A DNA stretch of 64,000 nt, from the NCBI RefSeq assembly GCF_963677155.1, contig NZ_OY781884.1:682001-746000 (forward strand), given 5' to 3'. Positions 11,316 to 20,180 of this stretch are shown one piece after another (the stretch's first letter is position 1; each line of letters starts with the position of its first letter). Source of the stretch: an uncultured Draconibacterium sp. (GTDB lineage: Bacteria > Bacteroidota > Bacteroidia > Bacteroidales > Prolixibacteraceae). The notes beneath the pieces are model-generated. The model had not been told where the DNA came from, searched no databases, and was given only the letters and a program-made list of their open reading frames with translations. A program made the position numbers and the translations under genes.

Positions 11316-11381
11316 GAATGGTGTGTTGATTAACGATATTGGAATAATGAAGCCATTCTCACATTGAGGATGGCTTTTTTC
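11313..11381 (+). promoter_or_regulatory. Attenuator with competing antiterminator and terminator hairpins
   Basis: Terminator: 11351-11361 (AGCCATTCTCA) pairs with 11365-11375 (TGAGGATGGCT), one G-U, followed by a run of Ts. Antiterminator: 11313-11321 (TGAGAATGG) pairs perfectly with 11353-11361 (CCATTCTCA), which is the terminator's 5' arm, so the two are mutually exclusive. The antiterminator's first arm begins at the leader stop codon. A ribosome finishing the leader would cover it and allow termination, while one stalled at Leu codons would leave it free. This fits leucine-responsive control of leuACD-leuA2-leuB. Confidence 0.85.
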
Positions 11382-11435
11382 ATAATAGACAGGCACTTAG
11401 CTTAAAAGAAAAATAACATAAATAGACAACAAATC

Positions 11436-12941
11436 ATGAGCGACAGACTTTACATTTTCGACACAACTTTAAGGGACGGTGAACAGGTTCCGGGTTGTCA
11501 GTTGAACACGGTAGAAAAGATTGAAGTTGCCAAAGCATTGCAAGAATTGGGAGTTGATGTAATTGAAGCAGGATTCCCAATTTCAAGCCCCGGCGATTTT
11601 GAATCGGTAGTAGAGATTTCGAAAGCGGTTACATGGCCAACAATTACAGCCTTAACCCGCGCAGTACAAAAAGATATTGATGTTGCAGCCGAATCACTCA
11701 AGTACGCCAAAAAAGGTCGTATTCACACCGGAATAGGAACATCTGACTTTCATATTTACCAGAAACTCAACTCAAATCCCGATGCGATTATTGAGCGCGG
11801 TGTTGAGGCAGTGAAATACGCAAAAAAATATGTTGAAGATGTAGAGTTTTATGCCGAAGATGCTGGCCGTACCGAAAATGAGTACCTGGCTCGCGTTGTA
11901 GAGGCCGTAATTAAAGCCGGCGCAACGGTTGTAAACATTCCCGATACTACCGGTTACACCTTGCCACACGAATTTGGTGCAAAAATTAAATACCTGATGG
12001 ACAATGTGCCAAATATTCATAAAGCGATTATTTCCACCCATTGTCATAACGATTTGGGAATGGCAACCGCCAACACTGTTTCAGGAATCCTGAATGGTGC
12101 CCGTCAGGCTGAGGTTACCATAAACGGTATTGGCGAACGCGCTGGTAATACTTCTTTAGAGGAAGTAGTAATGACATTGAAAACGCATTACAAAGCACTG
12201 GGAATTGAAACTGGTGTAAATACCAAGAAAATCTATGGAACCAGCCGTTTGGTTTCAACATTAATGAACATGCCTGTTCAACCAAACAAAGCAGTTGTTG
12301 GACGTAATGCTTTTGCACACTCGTCGGGTATTCACCAGGATGGCGTATTGAAAAACCGCGAGAACTATGAAATTATGGATCCGGTTGAAGTTGGAATCAA
12401 CGAATCGGCCATATTACTGACTGCCCGCAGTGGTCGCGCCGCATTGAAACACCGATTGGAGTTGTTAGGCTTCGAGTTGGATAAAGAAAAGCTTGACGAG
12501 GTTTACGAAGAATTTCTGAAACTGGCCGATAAGAAAAAAGACATCCGCGACGACGATATCGCATTGTTGGTTGGCGATGCAACTCGTAAAGAGCACCGCA
12601 TTAAACTGGAGTACCTGCAAGTGGTTACCGGTAAAAGCTTAAAACCAATGGCTACTGTTATTTTGAATATATCGGGCGAGAAATTCGATGCCACTTCGGA
12701 AGGAAACGGTCCGGTTGATGCAGCTATTAAAGCAGTTAAAAAGATTATTCATCGTCAGGTAGTTATCGAAGAGTTCCTGGTACAAGCTATTACCCGCGGA
12801 AGCGACGATATTGGTAAAGTACACATGCAGGTGGAGTACCAGGATTCAATCTATCACGGATTTGGTGCACACACCGATATTATTACTGCTTCGGTAGAGG
12901 CCTTTTTGGATGCCATAAATAAATTGCCGGCGGCATTGTAA
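11436..12941 (+). CDS. leuA: 2-isopropylmalate synthase
   Basis: Condenses acetyl-CoA with 2-oxoisovalerate, the first committed step of leucine synthesis. The 501-residue protein begins with the DRE-TIM barrel signature [12 protein letters not shown]. It has the metal-binding [12 protein letters not shown] and NGIGERAGN motifs and a C-terminal LeuA regulatory domain (from about residue 390, [13 protein letters not shown]), through which leucine usually inhibits. First structural gene after the attenuator. Confidence 0.96.
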   Translation: MSDRLYIFDTTLRDGEQVPGCQLNTVEKIEVAKALQELGVDVIEAGFPISSPGDFESVVEISKAVTWPTITALTRAVQKDIDVAAESLKYAKKGRIHTGIGTSDFHIYQKLNSNPDAIIERGVEAVKYAKKYVEDVEFYAEDAGRTENEYLARVVEAVIKAGATVVNIPDTTGYTLPHEFGAKIKYLMDNVPNIHKAIISTHCHNDLGMATANTVSGILNGARQAEVTINGIGERAGNTSLEEVVMTLKTHYKALGIETGVNTKKIYGTSRLVSTLMNMPVQPNKAVVGRNAFAHSSGIHQDGVLKNRENYEIMDPVEVGINESAILLTARSGRAALKHRLELLGFELDKEKLDEVYEEFLKLADKKKDIRDDDIALLVGDATRKEHRIKLEYLQVVTGKSLKPMATVILNISGEKFDATSEGNGPVDAAIKAVKKIIHRQVVIEEFLVQAITRGSDDIGKVHMQVEYQDSIYHGFGAHTDIITASVEAFLDAINKLPAAL

Positions 12942-12959
12942 TTTATAGAGTATAACGCT

Positions 12960-13037
12960 GTCATTTCGACGATGCAGGAAGAGAAATCGGGTTCCTTTTA
13001 GTAACAGATTTTTCAGTCTTTCATCCTTCGAAATGAC
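12960..13037. repeat. Dispersed inverted repeat, GTCATTTCGA...TCGAAATGAC (78 bp)
   Basis: The termini GTCATTTCGA (12960-12969) and TCGAAATGAC (13028-13037) are perfect inverted repeats. The interior carries AGAAATC and AACAGATTTTTC arms. Related copies lie at 15185-15262 and 31194-31277. Located between leuA and leuC. Confidence 0.8.
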
Positions 13038-13051
13038 ATCAAAATAAAATC

Positions 13052-14452
13052 ATGACAGCAAAAACATTATTTGATAAGATTTGGGATGCACACGTGGTGA
13101 AACAGGTCGAAGGTGGCCCAAATGTATTGTATATCGACCGTCACTTTATTCACGAAGTAACGAGTCCGGTTGCCTTTTTAGGATTAAAAAACCGCGGATT
13201 GAAAGTTTATCGTCCGGATCAGACCACAGCTACTCCCGACCATAACGTTCCAACGATCAACCAACACCTATCGATTAAAGACGAGCTTTCGCGTAATCAG
13301 GTTGAGATGTTGAAAAAGAATTGTGAGGAGAACGGAATCACTCACCACGGTTTGGGAACCGAAGGACACGGGGTGGTTCATATCATCGGGCCGGAAATGG
13401 GATTAACCCAGCCAGGAATGACTATCGTTTGTGGCGACAGCCATACTTCTACTCACGGAGCTTTTGGAGCCATTGCTTTTGGTATTGGTACCAGCGAGGT
13501 AGAAATGGTTTTGGCCAGCCAGTGTATTATGCAGCCTAAGCCAAAGAAAATGCGCATCACTGTTAACGGAACTTTAGATAAAGGTGTAACTGCAAAAGAT
13601 ATAGCGCTTTACATCATCTCTAAAATTTCAACCAGTGGAGGAACAGGTCACTTTATCGAGTATGCAGGTTCGGCAATTACCAGCCTGTCGATGGAAGGCC
13701 GAATGACACTTTGTAACCTCAGTATTGAGAGCGGTGCCCGTGGTGGAATGATCGCTCCGGATGAAACTACTTTCAATTACGTAAAAGGCCGTCAGTTTGC
13801 GCCAAAAGGCAAAGACTGGGATAAAGCCATGGAAAAATGGGCTGAATTAAAATCAGATGAAGGTGCCGTTTTCGATACCGATTACACGTTCGATGCTGCC
13901 GATATTGAGCCGATGATCACTTACGGAACAAATCCGGGAATGGGAATTGGAGTTTCGCAAACTATTCCAACATCAGAAGGAATGACAGGAACGGATAAAA
14001 CGACTTATCAAAAATCGTTGCAATACATGGGATACAACGAAGGCGATGCCATGAAAGGCAAACCGGTTGATTTTGTATTTCTGGGAAGTTGTACCAACGG
14101 CCGTATTGAAGATTTTCGCGAATTTGCCGCTTTTGTAAAAGGAAAGAAAAAAGCCGACAACGTTACGGCATGGTTAGTACCCGGATCAAAACAGGTGCAA
14201 AACCAAATCGAAGCAGAAGGACTTGTTCCGATTTTAGAAGAAGCAGGTTTTGAATTGCGTCAACCTGGATGTTCTGCATGTTTGGCAATGAACGACGATA
14301 AAATACCGATGGGTAAATATTCTGTATCAACATCAAACAGAAACTTCGAAGGTCGCCAGGGACCGGGTGCACGCACATTGTTGGCCAGCCCGCTTACTGC
14401 GGCAGCTGCAGCTGTTTCAGGAGTTATTGCTGACCCAAGAGAAATGATGTAG
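13052..14452 (+). CDS. leuC: 3-isopropylmalate dehydratase large subunit
   Basis: The aconitase-family [4Fe-4S] subunit that, with LeuD, isomerises 2- to 3-isopropylmalate. The 466-residue length is standard. The cluster cysteines sit in [13 protein letters not shown] and in the CSACLAMN segment near the C-terminus. The active-site region [15 protein letters not shown] is intact. It follows leuA across a dispersed palindrome, in the same orientation. Confidence 0.97.
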   Translation: MTAKTLFDKIWDAHVVKQVEGGPNVLYIDRHFIHEVTSPVAFLGLKNRGLKVYRPDQTTATPDHNVPTINQHLSIKDELSRNQVEMLKKNCEENGITHHGLGTEGHGVVHIIGPEMGLTQPGMTIVCGDSHTSTHGAFGAIAFGIGTSEVEMVLASQCIMQPKPKKMRITVNGTLDKGVTAKDIALYIISKISTSGGTGHFIEYAGSAITSLSMEGRMTLCNLSIESGARGGMIAPDETTFNYVKGRQFAPKGKDWDKAMEKWAELKSDEGAVFDTDYTFDAADIEPMITYGTNPGMGIGVSQTIPTSEGMTGTDKTTYQKSLQYMGYNEGDAMKGKPVDFVFLGSCTNGRIEDFREFAAFVKGKKKADNVTAWLVPGSKQVQNQIEAEGLVPILEEAGFELRQPGCSACLAMNDDKIPMGKYSVSTSNRNFEGRQGPGARTLLASPLTAAAAAVSGVIADPREMM

Positions 14453-14462
14453 ATATATTTTA

Positions 14463-14567
14463 CCACCTCCCTCCCGATTTATCGGGAGTACTCCTCCTGT
14501 AAGGGGGAGAAATTTCCCCTCCTTGTAGGAGGGGTGACAACCTATAAGATTGGCGGGGTGGTTCAAT
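14463..14567. repeat. C/G-rich dispersed intergenic repeat with hairpins
   Basis: Between leuC and leuD lie the hairpin CCCGATTTATCGGG and the paired blocks TCCCCTCCTTGTAGGAGGGG, ending in GGCGGGGTGGTT. The C-tract and G-tract style recurs near 42.5 and 43.3 kb and resembles intergenic repeats known in Bacteroidota (recalled, not searched). Being inside the operon, it would fold in the mRNA. Confidence 0.55.
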
Positions 14568-14591
14568 CAATAATAAGTAAAGAATAAAAAA

Positions 14592-15179
14592 ATGGCATAC
14601 GATAAATTTTCAGTAATAAATACTTCGGCAGTACCTCTGCCATTCGAAAATGTAGATACCGACCAGATTATTCCTGCCCGCTTTTTGAAAGCAGTAGAAC
14701 GTAAAGGATTTGGCGATAACCTTTTCCGCGACTGGCGGTACGAAAACGATGGAAGTCCAAAAGCTGACTTCCCGTTAAACAATAAAAAATACTCAGGAAA
14801 AATACTGGTAGGCGGCAAAAACTTTGGTAGCGGATCGAGTAGAGAGCACGCCGCATGGGCCATCTACGATTATGGTTTCCGTGTAGTAGTTTCAAGCTTT
14901 TTCGCCGACATCTTTAAAGGAAATGCGTTGAACAACGGACTGTTACCAGTTGTTGTTTCTCCAGAGTTCCTTGAGAAAATCTTTGCTCAGATAGAAAATG
15001 ATGCAGATTCAACTTTCGAAGTCGATCTTCCAAATCAAAAATTCACCATAACAGCTAGTGGTGAGTCAACTGATTTCGAGATCAATCCGTACAAAAAGCA
15101 TTGTTTGCAAAATGGATTGGATGATATCGACTACCTCGTTGATATGAAAGAGCAAATAGCAGAATTTGAGGCTAATTAG
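14592..15179 (+). CDS. leuD: 3-isopropylmalate dehydratase small subunit
   Basis: The swivelling subunit that completes isopropylmalate isomerase with LeuC. The 195 residues contain the family motifs [26 protein letters not shown] and [13 protein letters not shown]. Third structural gene of the leu operon. The start ATG follows an A-rich leader after the C/G-rich repeat. Confidence 0.96.
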   Translation: MAYDKFSVINTSAVPLPFENVDTDQIIPARFLKAVERKGFGDNLFRDWRYENDGSPKADFPLNNKKYSGKILVGGKNFGSGSSREHAAWAIYDYGFRVVVSSFFADIFKGNALNNGLLPVVVSPEFLEKIFAQIENDADSTFEVDLPNQKFTITASGESTDFEINPYKKHCLQNGLDDIDYLVDMKEQIAEFEAN

Positions 15180-15184
15180 TTGCT

Positions 15185-15262
15185 GTCATTTCGAACCGTA
15201 AGAATGAAGGTGAGAAATCTGTTAATTGAAACAGATTTCTCGTCGTTCCTCCTCGAAATGAC
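15185..15262. repeat. Dispersed inverted repeat, GTCATTTCGA family (78 bp)
   Basis: Outer arms GTCATTTCGA (15185-15194) and TCGAAATGAC (15253-15262), with a nested palindrome GAGAAATCTGTT/AACAGATTTCTC. The length and ends are identical to the copy at 12960-13037. It sits between leuD and the second synthase gene. Confidence 0.85.
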
Positions 15263-15289
15263 ATGATAATTTGAAACAGACAGATAAAA

Positions 15290-16870
15290 ATGACAGGCAA
15301 AGCAGTAGAAATTTCAGGCAAACGCCTTACCATAATGGATACTACCCTTCGCGATGGCGAACAAACTTCCGGAGTTTCGTTTAGCGAAGGGGAAAAACTC
15401 AGTGTGGCAAAAGTGTTGCTCGAAGATGTAAAAGTAGACCGCATTGAAATTGCCTCAGCACGGGTGTCGGAAGGAGAATTCAAAGGCACGCAAAAGGTAA
15501 TGCAATGGGCCGCACAAAAAGGTCATCTCGAAAAAATTGAGGTACTTGGATTTGTTGATGGGAAAATTTCGCTGGAATGGATTGCCAAAGCCGGGGGAAA
15601 AGTGATCAACCTGCTGTGCAAGGGATCGTATAAACACGTTACCGAGCAACTACGCAAGACACCAGAACAGCATGTGGCCGACATCAAACAAGTGCTTAAC
15701 TATGCCAACGAAATGGGAATCAAAGTAAACATTTACCTTGAAGACTGGTCGAACGGTATGCGCAGCTCGAAAGACTACGTTCACTTTATGATATCGAGCC
15801 TAAAAGTCGAAAAGGTGGAGCGTTTTATGCTTCCCGATACGCTTGGTATTCTCGATCCGGACGAGACCTACGATTTCTGCCACGAAATGATTGAAAGCTT
15901 TCCTGATGTAGATTTCGATTTTCATGCACACAACGATTACGACCTGGCTATTGCTAACGTTTTCCATGCATTGAAAGCCGGAATTCGCTGCGTGCACACT
16001 ACGGTAAACGGTCTGGGTGAACGTGCCGGAAACGCTCCCCTATCGAGTGTTATCGCCACTATAAAAGATCACCTCAAAATGAGAACAGGGGTGAACGAAG
16101 CGCAGTTAAATAAGGTGTCTAAATTGGTAGAATCCTTTTCAGGAATACGTATTCCAACGAATAAGCCACTAATTGGTGAATTTGTGTTTACGCAATGTAG
16201 CGGAATTCATGCCGATGGTGATAGCAAAAACAACCTCTATTTTAACGACTTGTTACCGGAACGTTTTGGCCGTACACGCCAATATGCCCTGGGAAAGACT
16301 TCGGGAAAAGCCAATATCAAAAAGAATCTGAAGGATCTTGGCATTGAGCTGGATAAAGAATCGCTAAAAAAAGTTACCGATAAGGTTATTGAACTGGCCG
16401 ACCAAAAAGAAACCATCACCAGCGACGAGCTGCCTTATATTGTTGCCGATGTTCTGGAGAATGACCTTTTTGAACAGCGCGTAAAAGTGGTTAATTACTC
16501 GATAAGTTACACCATGGGATTGCGACCAATGGCGAATGTTTCCCTTGAAATTGATGGAAAGATTTACGAAGAATACAGCGATGGCGACGGACAGTACGAT
16601 GCTTTTGTAAAAGCGTTGCGCAAGATCTACAAACGCCTCGATAAGATATTCCCGATTCTGGTTGATTATGTGGTAACCATTCCTCCGGGCGGTAACACCA
16701 ATGCCCTGGTTGAAACGGTTATTACCTGGCGCAACGATCACGAATTTAAAACAAAAGGGCTGCATCCCGATCAGAATGCCGCTGCAATTCTGGCAACAAC
16801 CCGAATGTTAAACGTAATTGAAAACGAGTTTAACTCCACAAAACTGGAAGAAATAAAAAACGAAAAATAA
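15290..16870 (+). CDS. Second LeuA/CimA-type synthase (isopropylmalate or citramalate synthase)
   Basis: A 526-residue DRE-TIM enzyme with [16 protein letters not shown] at about 18-33, the metal site DFHAHNDYDLA, NGLGERAGN and a C-terminal regulatory domain (MANVSLEIDGKIYEEYSDGDG). It is clearly different from the leuA product and closer in style to the citramalate/alpha-isopropylmalate group. It may make citramalate from pyruvate for a threonine-independent isoleucine route, or be a second isopropylmalate synthase; the sequence alone does not decide. The Ile codons in the leader and leuB directly downstream fit a joint Leu/Ile operon. Confidence 0.85.
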   Translation: MTGKAVEISGKRLTIMDTTLRDGEQTSGVSFSEGEKLSVAKVLLEDVKVDRIEIASARVSEGEFKGTQKVMQWAAQKGHLEKIEVLGFVDGKISLEWIAKAGGKVINLLCKGSYKHVTEQLRKTPEQHVADIKQVLNYANEMGIKVNIYLEDWSNGMRSSKDYVHFMISSLKVEKVERFMLPDTLGILDPDETYDFCHEMIESFPDVDFDFHAHNDYDLAIANVFHALKAGIRCVHTTVNGLGERAGNAPLSSVIATIKDHLKMRTGVNEAQLNKVSKLVESFSGIRIPTNKPLIGEFVFTQCSGIHADGDSKNNLYFNDLLPERFGRTRQYALGKTSGKANIKKNLKDLGIELDKESLKKVTDKVIELADQKETITSDELPYIVADVLENDLFEQRVKVVNYSISYTMGLRPMANVSLEIDGKIYEEYSDGDGQYDAFVKALRKIYKRLDKIFPILVDYVVTIPPGGNTNALVETVITWRNDHEFKTKGLHPDQNAAAILATTRMLNVIENEFNSTKLEEIKNEK

Positions 16871-16917
16871 AACGACCACAGGCATACCCTTTTGTGTGTC
16901 TGTAAATTTCTAAAAAA

Positions 16918-17982
16918 ATGAAACTTAACATTGCATTATTGCCCGGCGACGGGATCGGTCCTGAGATTGTTGATCAGGCTATGAAAGCAGTGAAAGCTGT
17001 TGCAAAAAAATTTAATCACGAATTAGAATACAAGCAGGCATTAACAGGTGCTGCTGCCATCGACGCAGTTGGCGATCCGTATCCCGAAGAAACTCACGAA
17101 TTGTGCATGAAATCGGATGCTGTACTCTTTGGCGCTATTGGCGACCCAAAATTCGACAATAATCCCAAAGCGCCGGTTCGTCCTGAACAGGGATTACTGG
17201 CCATGCGTAAAAAACTAGGATTGTATGCCAACATTCGTCCGGTAGAAACTTTCGAATCGTTGTTGCACAAATCGCCACTTCGCCGCGAATTGGTTGAAGG
17301 AGCTGATTTTGTTTGTATCCGCGAATTAACCGGTGGAATGTATTTCGGAGAAAAAGGTAGAAAAGACGATGGAAATACCGCATACGACACCTGTATTTAC
17401 ACCCGCGAAGAAGTAGAACGCATTTTGAAACTGGGTTATGAATTTGCTGCAAAACGCAACAAAAAACTTACGGTGGTTGACAAAGCCAACGTATTGGAAA
17501 GCTCGCGTTTGTGGCGCGAAGTGGCACAAGAAATGGCACCGAATTATCCTGAAATTCAAACAGAATATATGTTTGTGGATAATGCTGCAATGCAAATTAT
17601 TCAATGGCCAAAGAATTTTGATGTAATGGTTACTGAGAATATGTTTGGCGATATACTTACCGACGAAGCCAGTGTAATCACCGGATCGCTTGGATTGTTG
17701 CCTTCTGCATCAGTTGGTATCCACACTTCGGTTTTTGAGCCAATTCACGGATCGTATCCACAGGCAGCTGGTAAAAACATTGCCAACCCGATTGCTACCA
17801 TCCTTTCGGCAGCCATGATGTTCGAATATGCTTTCGACCTGAAAGAAGAAGGTAAATTGATTCGCGAGGCTGTTGCGGCTTCAATGACTGAAGGTTTTGT
17901 TACTGAAGACATTGCTGAAGGACCAGCGCAAAGCACATCGGCAGTTGGCGATTGGATCGCTCACTGGATTGAAAAGAACTAA
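16918..17982 (+). CDS. leuB: 3-isopropylmalate dehydrogenase
   Basis: Oxidatively decarboxylates 3-isopropylmalate to 2-oxoisocaproate with NAD+. The 354 residues show the N-terminal [12 protein letters not shown], the substrate-binding [10 protein letters not shown], the catalytic [10 protein letters not shown] region and the metal-binding site [14 protein letters not shown]. In relatives LeuB can also process the citramalate-derived intermediate (family knowledge), fitting its position behind the CimA-like gene. Last gene of the leu operon, closed by a strong terminator. Confidence 0.97.
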   Translation: MKLNIALLPGDGIGPEIVDQAMKAVKAVAKKFNHELEYKQALTGAAAIDAVGDPYPEETHELCMKSDAVLFGAIGDPKFDNNPKAPVRPEQGLLAMRKKLGLYANIRPVETFESLLHKSPLRRELVEGADFVCIRELTGGMYFGEKGRKDDGNTAYDTCIYTREEVERILKLGYEFAAKRNKKLTVVDKANVLESSRLWREVAQEMAPNYPEIQTEYMFVDNAAMQIIQWPKNFDVMVTENMFGDILTDEASVITGSLGLLPSASVGIHTSVFEPIHGSYPQAAGKNIANPIATILSAAMMFEYAFDLKEEGKLIREAVAASMTEGFVTEDIAEGPAQSTSAVGDWIAHWIEKN

Positions 17983-18002
17983 AAAGATACATTACGTTAT
18001 AA

Positions 18003-18035
18003 AAAAACCTTCAGGAGTTTCCTGAAGGTTTTTCT
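18003..18035. terminator. Bidirectional intrinsic terminator between leuB and the CPBP gene
   Basis: AAAAACCTTCAGGA and TCCTGAAGGTTTTT form a perfect stem with a 3-nt loop (GTT), with A-run and T-run flanks. It serves both the leu operon on the plus strand and the convergent CPBP gene ending at 18042. Confidence 0.9.
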
Positions 18036-18041
18036 ATTTTA

Positions 18042-18986
18042 TTATGCCTCATCAGCGATTCTTGGTGGTTCTATCCTCTTCCAAAGAACGGAAAAATCCC
18101 ATCGCAAAATCTGTTTTAAAATTACCAGCAAAACTACAGAAGAAAGCACTAAAGCCAGCGATTCATTTACAGGATCTGTTTCTTGCTGAAAAAACAATGA
18201 AGGAACCTGAAGAGCTGATTCTTTACTGGTTACCAATAGTGCGCCCAACGTATTATTTACTGCATGTATTCCAATAGCCAGTTCAATTCCGTCATCAAGA
18301 ATTGCTGTAATTGCAAATGCCACACCAAAAACAAAATACGATGGCATCATCATCCAAAATCCGTGTTCTTTCACCTCTGGATTCATTCCATGCAATAAAG
18401 CAAACAGTACCGAAGGTATTAGAATAACCGCCCATCTGTTTTTTGTCCATACGGCGACTCCTTGTGCCAGGTAACCACGGAATATAAATTCTTCGGTGCC
18501 CGACTGAATGGGGATAAGAAGAACAGCAACAAAAACCAAAGGAATAAAAGCAGCCGGGTCAAAACGAAACTCCAATTCCTCAGGACTTATAAGTAGCTGC
18601 GCGAAAAATAATACCAGCATCATTGCCCCCCAAACACTAACACCGAGCCAAAACCGGTTCCACCTAAAACGTCTACCACCATTTACAACATCTTTTGACG
18701 TTCGTTGATGAAAAGCTTTAATGAGCACAATGGCTAAAACAAGCGTTACGATAAATGGAATAACCATTAATGCTAATCCAAGGCTTGGATTGATTCCATA
18801 GGCCGATAAATCCATCGGATTCTCCGGTGTTGCTACCTGTCCCCCATTCATCGCAATGGATATTCCCAGAACAACTATTAGCGGAATAGCACCAACTGTT
18901 TGCCCGACTCCGAAAGCCACTAGAATTACTACTAAATATTTCCACCATTGATTTTGACCGTCGAAAGCACGTAATAAATGTTTCAT
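18042..18986 (-). CDS. CPBP-family intramembrane metalloprotease
   Basis: A 314-residue polytopic membrane protein of the CAAX-prenyl-protease/bacteriocin-processing (Abi) superfamily. The glutamate motif EEFIFRG, the first histidine site LLHGMN and the second histidine site IGIHAVNN are all present, so it is probably active. Substrates are unknown; related proteins process signalling peptides or confer bacteriocin self-immunity. Convergent with leuB and sharing its terminator. Confidence 0.88.
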   Translation of the reverse strand: MKHLLRAFDGQNQWWKYLVVILVAFGVGQTVGAIPLIVVLGISIAMNGGQVATPENPMDLSAYGINPSLGLALMVIPFIVTLVLAIVLIKAFHQRTSKDVVNGGRRFRWNRFWLGVSVWGAMMLVLFFAQLLISPEELEFRFDPAAFIPLVFVAVLLIPIQSGTEEFIFRGYLAQGVAVWTKNRWAVILIPSVLFALLHGMNPEVKEHGFWMMMPSYFVFGVAFAITAILDDGIELAIGIHAVNNTLGALLVTSKESALQVPSLFFQQETDPVNESLALVLSSVVLLVILKQILRWDFSVLWKRIEPPRIADEA

Positions 18987-19165
18987 TTCTTTCTAAATTT
19001 TCCTGAAGGTTTTAAGTATAAGCGAAGTTAAAACATTTTGTTAAACGGCCAAGTATAAGATTTCTGTGAATAATTGGCATTCCCTATCAACTATTATTCC
19101 GCTGCAGAGAATCAAAAAAAAGCTAAAAAATATCCCTCCCCTTTTTTTTCTAATAAATATTCACT

Positions 19166-19184
19166 TACTTTGCAATTCAAAGTA
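19166..19184. promoter_or_regulatory. Palindromic operator TACTTTG-N5-CAAAGTA
   Basis: A perfect 7-bp inverted repeat with a 5-nt spacer (CAATT), 8 bp before the ATG at 19193. An identical operator with the same spacing lies before creD (20143-20161). The likely ligand is the winged-helix protein encoded at 19816. Confidence 0.75.
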
Positions 19185-19192
19185 CTTTCAAA

Positions 19193-19819
19193 ATGAATGA
19201 ATCAGAAAAGCTGTTAAACGAATTAAAAGACATCCGCAACATTATGGAGCGTTCAAGCCGTTTCCTGTCACTCAGCGGACTATCAGGAATAATGGTGGGT
19301 ATCTATGCGCTAATTGGTGCATTTTTTGCCTACCGCATCGTTTATATTCAATTTCCATCCGCTGTCAGACAGGAATATATAAACGACACGCTCACAGCTG
19401 TTTTTATCATTGGAATTACAGTACTCGTACTGTCGCTATTCACCATTTACGTTTTAACGGTAAAACAGGCTAAAAAGGAACAAAAACCCATTTGGGGACC
19501 GGGCTCAAAACTGTTACTGATCAATCTGCTCATTCCGCTCGCAACAGGGGGAATTCTAACCACGATACTTGCATTTCGCGGATACTACGGCGTTGTAAGT
19601 CCGTGTTTCCTCATTTTTTATGGATTAGCGTTGGTAAATGCTGCAAAATATACACGCCCCGAAATTTTAAGCCTTGGACTAGTTGAAATCGTTTTAGGAT
19701 TACTGGCAGCTATATTTCCAGGTTACGGCCTTTATTTCTGGGCCATTGGTTTTGGTATCCTTCATATTATCTACGGATTTATGTTTTTAAATCGTGAAAA
19801 TAAAAATTCAGAGGCGTGA
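19193..19819 (+). CDS. Polytopic membrane protein, partner of the downstream regulator
   Basis: A 208-residue protein of unknown function. A short cytoplasmic helix (MNESEKLLNELKDIRNIMERSSRFLSL, given as a region) precedes about six predicted membrane segments. Its last codons overlap the GTG of the next gene in a GTGA junction, a sign of translational coupling. The pairing of a small membrane protein with a winged-helix regulator resembles one-component sensing units, but the signal is unknown. The TACTTTG operator lies immediately upstream. Confidence 0.75.
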   Translation: MNESEKLLNELKDIRNIMERSSRFLSLSGLSGIMVGIYALIGAFFAYRIVYIQFPSAVRQEYINDTLTAVFIIGITVLVLSLFTIYVLTVKQAKKEQKPIWGPGSKLLLINLLIPLATGGILTTILAFRGYYGVVSPCFLIFYGLALVNAAKYTRPEILSLGLVEIVLGLLAAIFPGYGLYFWAIGFGILHIIYGFMFLNRENKNSEA

Positions 19820-20127
19820 AGAATCCAATTCAAAATCTGAATAAGGCCTTTGAGAACAAAGTGAGGTTAGGCGTAATGGCTGCCTTAATGGTAAATTCGC
19901 GCCTGAGTTTTAACGAACTGAAAGACTTACTTGAATTAACCGATGGCAACCTGGCAAGCCACATTAAAGCATTGGAAAAGGCAAAATTCATTTCGGTAAA
20001 TAAAACCTTTGTGGGCAAAAAACCCAACACTACTTACGCCGTTACATCAAGCGGGAGCAAAGCTTTTGAGCTGCATTTAAAAGCATTGGAAGATTTAATA
20101 AACAATCAAAATATTACAAACAAATAA
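19816..20127 (+). CDS. Winged helix-turn-helix transcriptional regulator
   Basis: A 103-residue DNA-binding protein, nearly all winged helix: VRLGVMAALMVNSRLSF, the recognition helix region DLLELTDGNLASHIKALEKA, and the wing FVGKKPNTTYAVTSSG. It is most like the MarR/ArsR-related single-domain regulators often found beside membrane proteins in Bacteroidota. It starts with GTG overlapping the upstream TGA. It most likely binds the two TACTTTG-N5-CAAAGTA sites, giving autoregulation and control of creD (inference). Confidence 0.88.
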   Translation: MKNPIQNLNKAFENKVRLGVMAALMVNSRLSFNELKDLLELTDGNLASHIKALEKAKFISVNKTFVGKKPNTTYAVTSSGSKAFELHLKALEDLINNQNITNK

Positions 20128-20142
20128 TTTTTTTTATCCACC

Positions 20143-20161
20143 TACTTTGTATTTCAAAGTA
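20143..20161. promoter_or_regulatory. Palindromic operator TACTTTG-N5-CAAAGTA before creD
   Basis: The same half-sites and 5-nt spacing as at 19166-19184 (spacer TATTT here), 19 bp before the creD-like ATG. The downstream context ACTTTNAAAA is also shared, so both sites are probably bound by the same regulator. Confidence 0.75.
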
Positions 20162-20180
20162 CTTTTAAAACAATTAAATC

